From contig JADLHC010000295.1 in assembly GCA_020849035.1 (NCBI GenBank), positions 1 to 33,789 on the forward strand: 33,789 bases of DNA, given 5' to 3'. Positions 6,142 to 14,735 of this stretch are shown here, in pieces. Each line of letters starts with the position of its first letter. Positions within the stretch are counted from its first letter, which is position 1. This stretch comes from Planctomycetia bacterium. Its GTDB lineage: Bacteria > Planctomycetota > MHYJ01 > WSZJ01. The notes beneath the pieces are model-generated. The model saw only the letters and a list, made by a program, of their open reading frames with translations. It was not told where the DNA came from and did not search any database. A program made the translations under genes and the position numbers.

Positions 6142-8483
6142 GGAGCGTCTCGTTCGGCGGGGCGGTGACGGGGATGCTGGGGCTCCGCGTGCGGCGGTTC
6201 TTCAGCAGGCTCGGGGCGTTCTATCGCAGCAAGGGGAAGGCGCGCGCCGGGGGGCCGTCGAAGCGCGCCGGGGGCATGTTCTCGAGCGCGCTGGTGCTCG
6301 CGATGATGCTCGGGGTCGGCGCTTCCATCGCGTTCGGCGCGGTGAAGAACATGACGCAGGTGCTGGGGCATGGGGACGCGCGGGCGGAGGCGGTGCCGGA
6401 GGGGTGGACGCCGGAGGCGTGGAAGTCGCTCGGGGAGGACGCGCAGAAGGTGTACCGGGAGGCGCTGGGGGCGCGTCGCGGGCTGGGGATCGGGGAGCGG
6501 ACGCGGGAGCCGGCGGTGGTGGACGGGCTGGCGTTCCTGTCGGGGGTGCTGCTCCTGATGATGGGGGCGATGGTGATCGGGGTGGCGGCGAGCGACGCGG
6601 GGCGGCTGGACCAGGACGTGGAGTGGATGCTGTCGCTTCCGGTGAGCGCGCGGGCGATCTACGCGGCGAAGGCGGCGGAGCGGACGCTTCTGAATTTCCC
6701 GGGCTGGTTCTCGCTGGGGCCGCTGGTGGCGATCGCGGCGGCGGCGTTCGGGCAGGGCTGGGCGTCGCTGGCGTGGGGTGCGGCGGCGGCGCTGGCGGGG
6801 AACGTGGTGGTGGCGGGGGTGACGGCGGGGGTGGAGCTGGCGTCGCACCGGCTGCTGGGGGCGACGGGGCGGCGGAACCTGCAGGCGGCGGCGGGGCTGG
6901 CCCAGGTCGTGCTGATGCTGGTCGCGATGGCGTACGGGACGGCGGCGGGGCGGGCGGACTCGGTGCTGTACGACCTCGCGCGGGAGTGCGGCGCGTTCGC
7001 GCGCTGGCTGCCGGGCGGGCTCGTCCTCGGCATGGCGCACGGCGGTCGCGCCGGGCTGCTCCAGGCCGGCGCCCTCGCGCTCTGGATCGCGGGCGCCGCG
7101 GTCGCGGGCGCCTTCGCCGCGGAGTGGGCGGCGGCGCGCGGGCTCGAGGCCGTCCAGTCCGGGCCCGGCCGCCGCGGCGCCTCCCGCGGCGCCGCCGGCT
7201 CCGGCGGACTCCTCTTCAAGGAAATCCAGCTCCTCCTCCGCGACCGCGTCCTCCTCGTCCAGGTCGCCGCCCTCCCGCTCGTCTTCGCCGCCGCGCAGGT
7301 CCTCATGAACCCCGACTTCTTCCGCCGCATGCTCGACTCCCCGCAGCTCTCCGCCGCCGCCGCCTTCGGCATCGGCGCCTACACCCTCCTCAGCGCCGCC
7401 CCCGGCGTCCTCTTCCATGAGCGCGACGCCCTCTGGCTCCTCTATACCTTCCCGCGCCCCGTCGGCTCCGTCGTCCTCCGCAAGGCGCTCCTCTGGACCG
7501 GGATCGCCGTCGCCTGGGCGGCGCTCGCGATGGGAGCGGCGGTCTGGAAGCGCGGCGGGCCGGTGCCGGGGGACCTGCTGGGGGCGGCGTGGATCGCGAT
7601 CGGGCTGCCGGCGTACGCGCTCGTCGCCGCCTCCGTCGGCGTGCTCGGGTTCGACCCCGCCGCCACCGAGATGCACCGCCGCATCCGCTTCGATCTCCAG
7701 TACCTCCTCATGCTGCTGGGCGGGCTGCTGGGCGCGGGGCTGTGGCTCCCGGCCGTGCACGAGCGCGGCGGCGCGCTGGCGCTCTTCCTGGTGCTGGGGG
7801 TGGCGATGTGGAAGCGCGCGTCGGAGCGGTTCGAGACGCTGCTGGATCCTGCGGCGGACCGGCCGCGGCGGGTGGAAGCGGCGGACGGGCTGGTGGCGGC
7901 GCTGCTGGCGCTCTACGTGGAGTCGTTCGTGGCGCGGGGGCTGACGCTGGAGCCGGGGCTGGACGCGCCGACGGCGCGGGCGCTGGCCGAGCCGTTCGCG
8001 ACGGCGTTCGCGCTCGTGGTGGTGCTGGTCGTGGTGTGGAGGAACGGGCTGAGGCTCTCGGAGCTGCCCGCGCTCGTCCCCGGCCGCGCCGTCGCCGCCG
8101 GCGGCGTCGCCGCAGCCCTCGGGCTCGCCGCCGCGGCCGGCGCGGCCGGCTGGGACGCCCTGCTCGCCCGCCTCGGAGGGACGCCCGCCGTGCCGGGCTG
8201 GTTCGCCGCCCCCTTCCAGCTCGCCGCGACGCCCTTCGTCGTCCCCTACCTGTTCGCCGGCCTCGTCTACGCCCCCCTCCGCCGATTCCTCGGCTTCCCC
8301 TCCGCCGCCTTCCTCACCGCGTCGCTCCTCGCCGCCGGCGCCCTCCCCGCCGCGTTCGTCCCCGCGCTGCTCGCCGGCCTGGCGATCGCGGCCGCGCAGG
8401 AGTTCGGGAAGGGCGTTCTCGCCCCGATGCTCGCCATGGCGGTGTTCGAGGCGTCCCTGGCGGCCGTGCGTCTCTCCTCCTGA
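6138..8483 (+). CDS. Large ABC-2-type permease
   Basis: This is the membrane partner of the preceding ATPase. The GTG at 6138 is chosen because it overlaps the ATPase stop by 4 nt; the frame is open further upstream but only in shadow of the ATPase gene. The 781-aa product has well over a dozen hydrophobic segments. The first is near residues 47-68, and blocks of helices are separated by a charged Gly/Arg-rich region about 350 residues in, just before GLLFKEIQLLLRDR, a typical entry into an ABC-2 membrane module. The size and double-block layout suggest two fused half-permeases that would make a full transporter with an ATPase dimer. Codon use switches between G-ending and C-ending patches along the gene. 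No substrate can be inferred. Confidence 0.85.
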   Translation: MRSVSFGGAVTGMLGLRVRRFFSRLGAFYRSKGKARAGGPSKRAGGMFSSALVLAMMLGVGASIAFGAVKNMTQVLGHGDARAEAVPEGWTPEAWKSLGEDAQKVYREALGARRGLGIGERTREPAVVDGLAFLSGVLLLMMGAMVIGVAASDAGRLDQDVEWMLSLPVSARAIYAAKAAERTLLNFPGWFSLGPLVAIAAAAFGQGWASLAWGAAAALAGNVVVAGVTAGVELASHRLLGATGRRNLQAAAGLAQVVLMLVAMAYGTAAGRADSVLYDLARECGAFARWLPGGLVLGMAHGGRAGLLQAGALALWIAGAAVAGAFAAEWAAARGLEAVQSGPGRRGASRGAAGSGGLLFKEIQLLLRDRVLLVQVAALPLVFAAAQVLMNPDFFRRMLDSPQLSAAAAFGIGAYTLLSAAPGVLFHERDALWLLYTFPRPVGSVVLRKALLWTGIAVAWAALAMGAAVWKRGGPVPGDLLGAAWIAIGLPAYALVAASVGVLGFDPAATEMHRRIRFDLQYLLMLLGGLLGAGLWLPAVHERGGALALFLVLGVAMWKRASERFETLLDPAADRPRRVEAADGLVAALLALYVESFVARGLTLEPGLDAPTARALAEPFATAFALVVVLVVVWRNGLRLSELPALVPGRAVAAGGVAAALGLAAAAGAAGWDALLARLGGTPAVPGWFAAPFQLAATPFVVPYLFAGLVYAPLRRFLGFPSAAFLTASLLAAGALPAAFVPALLAGLAIAAAQEFGKGVLAPMLAMAVFEASLAAVRLSS

Positions 8484-8556
8484 AGCGGTCCTTTTCGCTT
8501 CTCCTTTTCCGCGTTTGGGTTTTCATTCTCCGGACCGCCACCCGCAACGGACTCCG

Positions 8557-9453
8557 ATGCCCACCGAAACCTCCTGGTCCCTCTCGACGACCCACGCGAC
8601 CTCCTCCGGCTCCGCCTCCGGCATCCGCCACTCCCGCACCCAGGCGCTCCTCTCCGCCTCCATCCCCGGCGCCCCGCGCCCGTTCGTCCTCGTCAACGGC
8701 TTCGAGGCCTGGGTCGACCTCGACGGCCGCCGCGCCCACCTCTCCGCCCAGCGCTACGCCCCGGACATCGTCAACCCCGACGAACGCTCCCGCCTCCTCG
8801 CCTTCGCCACCGCCCCATGGCCCCGCTGGCGCTTCGCCGTCGAGGGCGGCGCCCACGTTGCCCAGGAACTCCAGCTCGTCCGCGGCCGCGCCCTCGTCGC
8901 CCTCCGCTGGTCCCTCGAGGAGGACCTCCCGGGCTTCACCCTCGGCTTCCGCCCCTTCATCAGCGGCCGCGACCCCGAGTCCCTCCACCACGACAACGAA
9001 GCGCTGCGCGAGGCGTCGGAGAAGCGCGGCTGGAAGGTGACGTGGCGCCCGTACGACGGCGTGCCGGAAATCAACGCCTACTCGAACGCGGCGTTCGAGG
9101 CCGACCCGCACTGGTACCACAACTTCCAGTTCGACGACGGCTCGACGGAGGACCTCTTCTCGCCCGGCGTCTTCCGCAGCCCGCTGCGGTACGGCTCGCC
9201 GGTGGAGGTGATCCTGTCGGCGGGGTGGGAAGAAGTCGTCTCGGGGATGATCCTGCCCGAGCAGCCGGTGCTCTGGGCGGAAGCGGGGAAGGCGAAGGTC
9301 GCGGCGCCGAAGAAGGGCCCGAGGCGTGCGGCGCCGGCGAAGAAGGCCGGGAAGGCGAAGGCTGCGCAGAAGAAGGCGACGAAGGCCGTGAAGTCGCGGG
9401 CGGAGCACCGCGGCGGCGGGCCCCGGCGAGGGAAGAAGAAGAAGAAGCGCTAG
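8557..9453 (+). CDS. Stand-alone debranching-enzyme N-terminal domain with Lys/Ala-rich tail
   Basis: Residues about 20-240 of the 298-aa product resemble the N-terminal beta-sandwich domain of bacterial/archaeal glycogen debranching enzymes (GDE). Family-like segments are RTQALLSASIPGAPRPFVLV, the Arg-Tyr-Ala block near 66-69 and PWPRWRF (88-93). The (alpha/alpha)6 catalytic domain that normally follows is absent. Instead residues 244-298 form a basic tail with histone-H1-like KKA/AKK repeats ending in a run of lysines. The stop overlaps the stop of convergent recJ (shared CTAG), so the missing domain cannot lie just downstream. The ATG at 8557 is preferred over the one at 8515, which adds 14 residues. 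A role in binding glucan, nucleic acid or both is possible but unproven. Confidence 0.75.
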   Translation: MPTETSWSLSTTHATSSGSASGIRHSRTQALLSASIPGAPRPFVLVNGFEAWVDLDGRRAHLSAQRYAPDIVNPDERSRLLAFATAPWPRWRFAVEGGAHVAQELQLVRGRALVALRWSLEEDLPGFTLGFRPFISGRDPESLHHDNEALREASEKRGWKVTWRPYDGVPEINAYSNAAFEADPHWYHNFQFDDGSTEDLFSPGVFRSPLRYGSPVEVILSAGWEEVVSGMILPEQPVLWAEAGKAKVAAPKKGPRRAAPAKKAGKAKAAQKKATKAVKSRAEHRGGGPRRGKKKKKR

Positions 9454-11207
9454 TCGGGGTCGAAGCGGAAGTCCTTCACCTGCAGCTCGACCGATTCCCT
9501 TCCCTGCCACTCGTTGATGATCGGCGCGAACGCGAGGGAGAGCGGCCTGCGGCGATTGAGGGACAGTTCCTCGAAGCGGTCGGACATCCCGAAGCCGATC
9601 GCCTTGACGGAGGCCTTGCCCTGGACGACGTAGAAGGAGACGTGGTCCCCGGTCTTGCCGATCACGCGCGGTTCTCCGGCGATGCGGAGGTTCGAGGTCG
9701 CGAGGACGGGCGCGGGGTTGCCGTGCCCGTGCGGCTCGAGCAGCTGGATTTCGCGGACGGCCTCGCGGGTCAGGTGCTCCAGGTGGATCTCGGCGTCGAT
9801 GGCCAGGCGCGGCACGAGGTCGTCCGCCTTGAGCGCGTTGCGGGCGAATTCGTTGAGCCGCTGGCGCATGGCGGGCACGTTTTCGCGCTGGATCTCCAGG
9901 CCCGCGGCGTGCGAGTGCCCGCCGAACGCGTTCAGGAGGTCGCGACACGTCGCCAGGGCGTCGTACAGGTGGAACGCCGGGATCGACCGCCCGCTTCCCT
10001 TCCCCTTGCCATCCTTCAACGCGATCAGGATTGCGGGCCGGTAGTACCGCTCGGCGATCTTCGACGCCACGATGCCGATCACGCCCGAGTGCCACCGGTC
10101 GTCCGCGAGCACGATCACGGGGTCGTTCTCGAGGTCGTGCTCCTCCTCGACCATCTTCAGCGCCTGTTCGAGGATTGCCGCCTCCACTTTCTGGCGCTCG
10201 GTGTTCGCCGCCTCCAGGTCCGCGACGATCGTCTCGGCGCGTTCCGGCGAGTCCGTCAGCAGGAGTTCCACGCCGACCGTCGCGCTGCCCATGCGCCCGC
10301 CCGCGTTCAGGCGCGGGCCGATGCGGAAGCCGACGTGGCCGGCGTTGAGCGGCGTCCCCTCGAGGCCGGCGCTTTTCAGGAGCGCCTGGATCCCGGGGGC
10401 CTGGGACCCGCCGAGGGCCGCGAGGCCGTAGGTCGCGAAGACGCGATTCTCGCCCACGAGCGGCGCGACGTCGGCGATCGTGCCGAGGGAGACGAGGCCC
10501 ATGGAGTCGGCGAAGAAGTGGGCGAGGGGGCCCGAGATGCGGTGGTGGCCGTGGAGGCCCTTGGCGAGGGCCCAGACGAGCTTGAACGCCATCCCGGCGC
10601 CGCAGAGGCCGGGGAAGGGGTAGCCGGAGTCCTGCATTTTCGGGTTGAGCACGGCGAGCGCCGGCGGCAGGACCGCCATCGGCTCGTGATGGTCCGTGAC
10701 GATCACGTCCATCCCGAGCTGCTGCGCGAGCCGCACTTCCTCGATGTTCGTCGTCCCGCAGTCGACCGTCACGAGCACCTTCACTCCCTCCTCCGCGAAC
10801 TTCTGGATCGCGGCGCGAGAGAGCGAGTAGCCCTCCTGGACGCGGTGGGGAATGTAGAACCGCACCTCCTTCCCGAGCGTGCGGAAGAACTGGACCATGA
10901 GGCTGGTCCCCGTGACGCCGTCGACGTCGTAGTCGCCGAAGACGAGGATGCACTCGTTGTCGCGAAGGGCGCGCTGGAGGCGGTCGACGGCCTTGTGCAT
11001 TTCGCGAAGGAGGAAGGGGTCGTGGAGGTGGTCGAGCTGGACGCGGAGGAACAGGGAGGCGGCGGCGGGGTCCTCGATCGAGCGGTTGATGAGGAGCTGG
11101 CCGACGATGGGCGAGACGGAGAGGGCGCGGGCGAGGCGCTCGGCGCGCTCGGGGTGGGCGGGGGCGACCTGCCAGCGGCGGGAGATGCGTTGGGTGCGTG
11201 CGCGCAT
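9450..11207 (-). CDS. recJ: Single-stranded-DNA-specific exonuclease RecJ
   Basis: RecJ degrades single-stranded DNA 5' to 3' in recombination, mismatch and base-excision repair. The 585-aa product has the DHH phosphoesterase motifs: GDYDVDG (91-97), a Cys-Gly site in TVDCGTT (148-153) and TDHHEP (171-176). Further on come the DHHA1-type glycine/histidine motif FGGHSHAAGLEI and a C-terminal OB-fold-like part. The length is typical. The ATG at 11207 fits the family N-terminus and has an upstream promoter. Its stop overlaps that of the debranching-domain gene by 4 nt, so transcripts would converge. Confidence 0.96.
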   Translation of the reverse strand: MRARTQRISRRWQVAPAHPERAERLARALSVSPIVGQLLINRSIEDPAAASLFLRVQLDHLHDPFLLREMHKAVDRLQRALRDNECILVFGDYDVDGVTGTSLMVQFFRTLGKEVRFYIPHRVQEGYSLSRAAIQKFAEEGVKVLVTVDCGTTNIEEVRLAQQLGMDVIVTDHHEPMAVLPPALAVLNPKMQDSGYPFPGLCGAGMAFKLVWALAKGLHGHHRISGPLAHFFADSMGLVSLGTIADVAPLVGENRVFATYGLAALGGSQAPGIQALLKSAGLEGTPLNAGHVGFRIGPRLNAGGRMGSATVGVELLLTDSPERAETIVADLEAANTERQKVEAAILEQALKMVEEEHDLENDPVIVLADDRWHSGVIGIVASKIAERYYRPAILIALKDGKGKGSGRSIPAFHLYDALATCRDLLNAFGGHSHAAGLEIQRENVPAMRQRLNEFARNALKADDLVPRLAIDAEIHLEHLTREAVREIQLLEPHGHGNPAPVLATSNLRIAGEPRVIGKTGDHVSFYVVQGKASVKAIGFGMSDRFEELSLNRRRPLSLAFAPIINEWQGRESVELQVKDFRFDPD

Positions 11208-11220
11208 GTGGCGTAACGGG

Positions 11221-11249
11221 AGGATATCGGGACGCGTCGCCCTTCACAA
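11221..11249 (-). promoter_or_regulatory. Candidate sigma70-type promoter of recJ
   Basis: On the minus strand TTGTGA (11244-11249) and TATCCT (11221-11226) are separated by 17 bp, each matching consensus at 4 of 6 positions. The -10 box lies about 13 nt from the recJ ATG, giving a very short leader. Confidence 0.4.
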
Positions 11250-11262
11250 GACGCCCCCCCGG

Positions 11263-12531
11263 CTACCCGCCCATGATCCGCCGGCGCAGGTGGTCGAGGG
11301 CGAGACGGGCCGCGCGGGCCTGCACCATCGCGCGGTCGCCCGGCAGTCGGAATTCGCGGACGGTCGTGGCGCCGCGGAAGCGCGCGGCGACGTAGACGAG
11401 CCCGACGGGCTTCGCTGCGGTCCCGCCTCCCGGGCCGGCGATGCCGGTCACGGCCAGCGAGGCGTCCGCGCCCGAGGCGCGCTGCGAGCCCTCGGCCATC
11501 GCCGCGGCGACCTCGGCCGAAACCGCGCCGCGCCGGCGGATCAGCGCCGCGCTCACGCCCAGCCGCTTCACCTTCGCCTCATTCGCGTACGTCACGACGT
11601 CCTCGACGAGCGCCGCGGAGATGCCCGGGACGCGCGTGAGCAGGTGGCCGATGAGCCCGCCCGTGCAGGACTCGGCCACGGAAAGCGTCAGCCGGCGTTC
11701 CAGGAGCAGCGCGGCGACCGCGTCGGAGACGTCCATGCCGTCGTGGCCGAAGACGTGCGCCCCGAGAACCCGCCGCGCCGGGCCCAGCGCCGACCGCAGC
11801 ACCCGGCGCGCTTCCGCCCCCGTCCGGCCGCGGGCGAAGAACCTCGCGGTCACGATGGCGTCGCGCACCATGAGCGAGAGGCGCGGGTTGCCGTCGGGTG
11901 AAGCGATGCCGGCGAGTCGGCGATCGACCTCGCTTTCGGGGAGTCCGATGGTGTCGAGTTCGGTTGCGGCGACGGCGGGGCGGCGCGGGAAGCGGCGGCG
12001 GAGGAGTGGGACGACGCGGGAGTCGAACATGGGTCGGAGTTCGGCGGGGACGCCGGGGAGGGCGGCGACGAAGGCGCGGCCGACGGCAAGGGCGAAGCCG
12101 GGGGCGGTCCCGACGGGGTTGCGGAGCAGCACGGCGCCTGCGGGCAGGTCGGCCTGGCGGGCGTTGTTCTCCGGCATGGGGCGCCCGCGGCGGGCGAAGA
12201 AGCGGCGGATGGCGGCGAGCGCGGCCGCGGACCGGACGAGGCGCCTGCCGGCGGCCCGCGCCGCGGCCTCGCGCGTCAGGTCGTCCACCGTCGGGCCGAG
12301 GCCACCTGAGAGGATCACGAGGCGGGCCGCGCGGGCGGCCGCCCGGATTTCGGCGGCGAGCGGCTCCAGGTGGTCCGGCACGACGACGTGGCGGCGGACG
12401 TCGAATCCGAGGTCGGACAGGCGGCGCGACAGCCAGGCCGCGTTCGTGTTGGCGATGCGCCCGAGCGCCAGCTCGTCGCCGCTGCACACGACGTGCGCGG
12501 CCGGCGCCCCGCGTCCGCGCTCCCGGCCCAT
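11263..12531 (-). CDS. cinA: CinA-like protein with nicotinamide-nucleotide amidohydrolase domain
   Basis: The 422-aa product has the two-domain CinA layout. The N-terminal MoCF/COG1058 domain has the site SGDELALGRIANTNAAWL and SGGLGPTVDD; in this family it can act as an ADP-ribose pyrophosphatase. The C-terminal PncC domain carries VAESCTGGLIGHLLTRVPG, VTYANEAKVKRLGV and TGIAGPGGG, and deamidates nicotinamide mononucleotide to recycle NAD breakdown products. The start ATG at 12531 overlaps the last base of the argG-like stop (TGATG), showing translational coupling; the frame runs open to 13395 but that is shadow. Both domains look complete. Pairing with an ArgG-like gene is not a familiar arrangement. 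Confidence 0.93.
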   Translation of the reverse strand: MGRERGRGAPAAHVVCSGDELALGRIANTNAAWLSRRLSDLGFDVRRHVVVPDHLEPLAAEIRAAARAARLVILSGGLGPTVDDLTREAAARAAGRRLVRSAAALAAIRRFFARRGRPMPENNARQADLPAGAVLLRNPVGTAPGFALAVGRAFVAALPGVPAELRPMFDSRVVPLLRRRFPRRPAVAATELDTIGLPESEVDRRLAGIASPDGNPRLSLMVRDAIVTARFFARGRTGAEARRVLRSALGPARRVLGAHVFGHDGMDVSDAVAALLLERRLTLSVAESCTGGLIGHLLTRVPGISAALVEDVVTYANEAKVKRLGVSAALIRRRGAVSAEVAAAMAEGSQRASGADASLAVTGIAGPGGGTAAKPVGLVYVAARFRGATTVREFRLPGDRAMVQARAARLALDHLRRRIMGG

Positions 12532-13718
12532 CAGTCCCGCCGCGACGTCGGCGGACGCGAGCCGTGCTCGCTGTCCGGCGCGTGACGCCGCCGCCGCATC
12601 GTCCGCTCCACGTCCCCGTCGAACGACAGCATGTCGCTGCGGTACAGGGAGTGCGGCGACTGCCGCCCCACGACCAGCGACGTCCCGCCGAGCAGCTTCA
12701 GCTTCACCGTCCCCGTCACAGGCTTCTCGATCACCTCGAACCACGCGTCCAGCGCCTCCCGGAACGGCGTGAACCACTTCCCGCGGTACACCAGGTCCGC
12801 GTATCTCCGCGCGGTCACGTCGCGGAACTGGAAGACGTCCTTGTCGAGCGTCAGCTCCTCGAGCGCGGTGTGCGCCTGGTGAAGCAGGTGTGCCGCGGGG
12901 GCCTCGTAGATCTCGCGCGCCTTGAGGCCGCTGATCCGGTCCTCGATGACGTCCAGACGGCCGATGGCGTACTGCGCCCCCAGCCGGTTCAGGATGTCCA
13001 CCATCTCCAGCGGCGGGTGTCGTTCGTTGTCGAGGGAGACGGGAAGCCCCTGCTGGAAGCCGATCTCGACATACCGGGGCTTGTCGGGCGCGTCCGAGAT
13101 CCGGCGCGTCATGATGTAGGTGTCGTCCGGCGGCTCCATCCACAGGTCGGCGCGCGGGCCGAGCTGCAGGGCCACCCCCCACAGGTTCTGGTCCACGTTG
13201 TACCTCAGCTGCCGGTTCACGGAACGCGGCAGGCCCCAGCGTTTCGCGTACGCCTCGTCGTCCTCCGGCGTCTTGAGCCCGAGCTCGAAAAGCGGGGCGA
13301 CGATCCTGAGGTCGGGGGCGAGGGTCTGCAGGTAGGTCTCGAGGCGGACCTGGTCGTTGCCGATCCCGCGGCATCCGTGCGCGACGAACTCGCATCCCTC
13401 GTCGCGGGCGACGCGCACGAGCTCCTGGGCGAGGGGCGGGCGCGACAGCGCGGAGGAAAGCACGTATCCCGACTCGTACCGGGCGCCGGCGCGGAGGGCC
13501 TGGAAGCAGAACTCGCGCACGAACCGCTCGCGAATGTCGCCGATGTGTGCGGCAGTGGCGCCCGCCTCGACGGCGCGCTCCCCGACCTCCTCGAGGAACT
13601 CGGGCTGGCCGAAGTTCCCGGAGAACGTCACGACCTTGATGTTCTTCACCGTCCGCAGCCAGTGGATGCAGATCAGGTTGTCCAGCGCGCCGGTGTATGC
13701 GAGGACGGCCTTGCTCAC
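12531..13718 (-). CDS. Argininosuccinate synthase-like protein with altered ATP loop
   Basis: True argininosuccinate synthase joins citrulline and aspartate using ATP. The 395-aa product follows that family along its length: ALSRPPLAQELV, HGCRGIGNDQVRLE (114-127, canonical GATGKGNDQ), the NVDQNLWG segment and the C-terminal beta-rich region. The PP-loop is unusual: residues 8-14 read Y-T-G-A-L-D-N, where canonical enzymes have Y-S-G-G-L-D-T-S. The serine and the second glycine are changed. It may belong to a divergent argininosuccinate-synthase-related clade with another substrate, or be a poor arginine enzyme. The start is GTG at 13718, with a GGAGG about 8 nt upstream. cinA overlaps its stop. 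No argH or other arginine gene is nearby, so I leave the symbol blank. Confidence 0.82.
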   Translation of the reverse strand: MSKAVLAYTGALDNLICIHWLRTVKNIKVVTFSGNFGQPEFLEEVGERAVEAGATAAHIGDIRERFVREFCFQALRAGARYESGYVLSSALSRPPLAQELVRVARDEGCEFVAHGCRGIGNDQVRLETYLQTLAPDLRIVAPLFELGLKTPEDDEAYAKRWGLPRSVNRQLRYNVDQNLWGVALQLGPRADLWMEPPDDTYIMTRRISDAPDKPRYVEIGFQQGLPVSLDNERHPPLEMVDILNRLGAQYAIGRLDVIEDRISGLKAREIYEAPAAHLLHQAHTALEELTLDKDVFQFRDVTARRYADLVYRGKWFTPFREALDAWFEVIEKPVTGTVKLKLLGGTSLVVGRQSPHSLYRSDMLSFDGDVERTMRRRRHAPDSEHGSRPPTSRRD

Positions 13719-13745
13719 GCGGGGGGCCTCCAGTGAGGAAGCGCC

Positions 13746-13774
13746 ATCCTAAGGCGCGGCGGGGCGCGGCTCAA
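13746..13774 (-). promoter_or_regulatory. Promoter of the argG-like/cinA operon
   Basis: On the minus strand TTGAGC (13769-13774) and TAGGAT (13746-13751) are 17 bp apart, each matching consensus at 4 of 6 positions. The -10 lies 27 nt from the GTG start, leaving room for the GGAGG ribosome site. Confidence 0.5.
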
Positions 13775-13786
13775 CCAAACAACGCG

Positions 13787-14725
13787 TCACTCGCCTTCGC
13801 GCAGCTCCGCCGCCAGGCCGGCGGCCGCGCGCCGGACCGCCTCCACCCCGGGCCGCCCCTCCGGCGTCGCGAGACCCGACAGGTCGCCGCCCCCCAGGTC
13901 CGCGGCCAGGTTCCGCACCGACAGCCCGTTGATCCGCGCCTCCCCGCGCACCGCTTCGAAATACTCCGCCAGCGCGTCGTCCTGCTTCCCGAGCATCGGC
14001 CACACCGCGACCACCACCGGGACTTTCTTCGCCCGCGACCACTCCCCCAGCTCCCGAAACGTCTGCTTCTGCAGCCGCCACGCGACGCCGTCGGGGTCGT
14101 GAAGGGCGTCGAGCCCGGCGCGGGGCATGGGGCGTGCGGAGGGCGCGGCGAGGGCGAGATGGCGCTGCAGGAAGACGCGCAGCGACGTGAACATCGTCGC
14201 GGCGAAGGGCACGGGGTCGTCGAGCGAGTAGACGATCACGACGATGCGGGGCTTGAGCCGGGGCTCGAGTTCCCTGAGCCAGGCGAACTCCTGGATCGTG
14301 CCGTAGCCGGCGCAGGCCGCGAGCGTCACCGGCACCCCCGACTCGCGGGCCAGCGCCGCCCCGAGCGTCTCCTCGTCGCGCAGCCCGGCGCCGAACGCGT
14401 TCTCGTCGCCGAGGAGGAGCACGCCGCCGGGAGGCGCTTCCGCGCCGCGCGTCCCCGTGGGCGACACCGTCGCGGGAACGCCGGCGATGTCTCGCGTGCC
14501 CGGCTGCGGCGCCCACCCGCGCTCCCCCGAGGCCACGAAGCCCGTGACCGGGTGCGCGCCCCGCGCCCGGGCGACCAGCTCAGCCGCCAGCAGCACCCCC
14601 AGCAGAACGGCCGGGATCCCCGCCAGCAGCCGCCGGCGCCGCACCCGCCGACGCGCCGCCCCCTCCTCCGCCTCCGCAGATCGGCGGTGCCCCGCGTCCT
14701 GCACCCCTCCAGGCGGTTCCGTCAT
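13787..14725 (-). CDS. Membrane-anchored SGNH-fold-like protein without catalytic Ser
   Basis: The 312-aa product has an Arg-rich cytoplasmic N-terminus (25-32), one membrane helix (about 33-51) and an external domain resembling SGNH/GDSL hydrolases. Block I reads LLLGDENAFGAGLRDEET (103-120), where active relatives have GDSFTFG; the nucleophile Ser is Glu (GDE, 106-108). The next block, CAGYGTIQEFAWL, fits the glycine block. The block usually ending in Asn-Asp is YSLDDP here. It is therefore likely catalytically inactive, or uses other chemistry. The ATG at 14725 lies 10 nt past the stop of the ychF-like gene, so the two are probably co-transcribed. No specific role can be assigned. Confidence 0.72.
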   Translation of the reverse strand: MTEPPGGVQDAGHRRSAEAEEGAARRRVRRRRLLAGIPAVLLGVLLAAELVARARGAHPVTGFVASGERGWAPQPGTRDIAGVPATVSPTGTRGAEAPPGGVLLLGDENAFGAGLRDEETLGAALARESGVPVTLAACAGYGTIQEFAWLRELEPRLKPRIVVIVYSLDDPVPFAATMFTSLRVFLQRHLALAAPSARPMPRAGLDALHDPDGVAWRLQKQTFRELGEWSRAKKVPVVVAVWPMLGKQDDALAEYFEAVRGEARINGLSVRNLAADLGGGDLSGLATPEGRPGVEAVRRAAAGLAAELREGE

Positions 14726-14735
14726 CGTCCCGCCC

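Noticed and set aside
8481..8483. General reassignment of TGA to an amino acid in this genome
   Set aside because: TGA ends many genes here at the expected family length and is followed by overlapping or closely spaced starts, so it is a normal stop.
9450..9453. Frameshift that cut off a debranching-enzyme catalytic domain
   Set aside because: The following DNA encodes recJ on the other strand, with no trace of a catalytic barrel in any frame.
8314..11247. 977-aa minus-strand open frame
   Set aside because: Its Arg/Pro-rich composition and position opposite the permease and debranching-domain genes and across recJ in another frame show it is a shadow.
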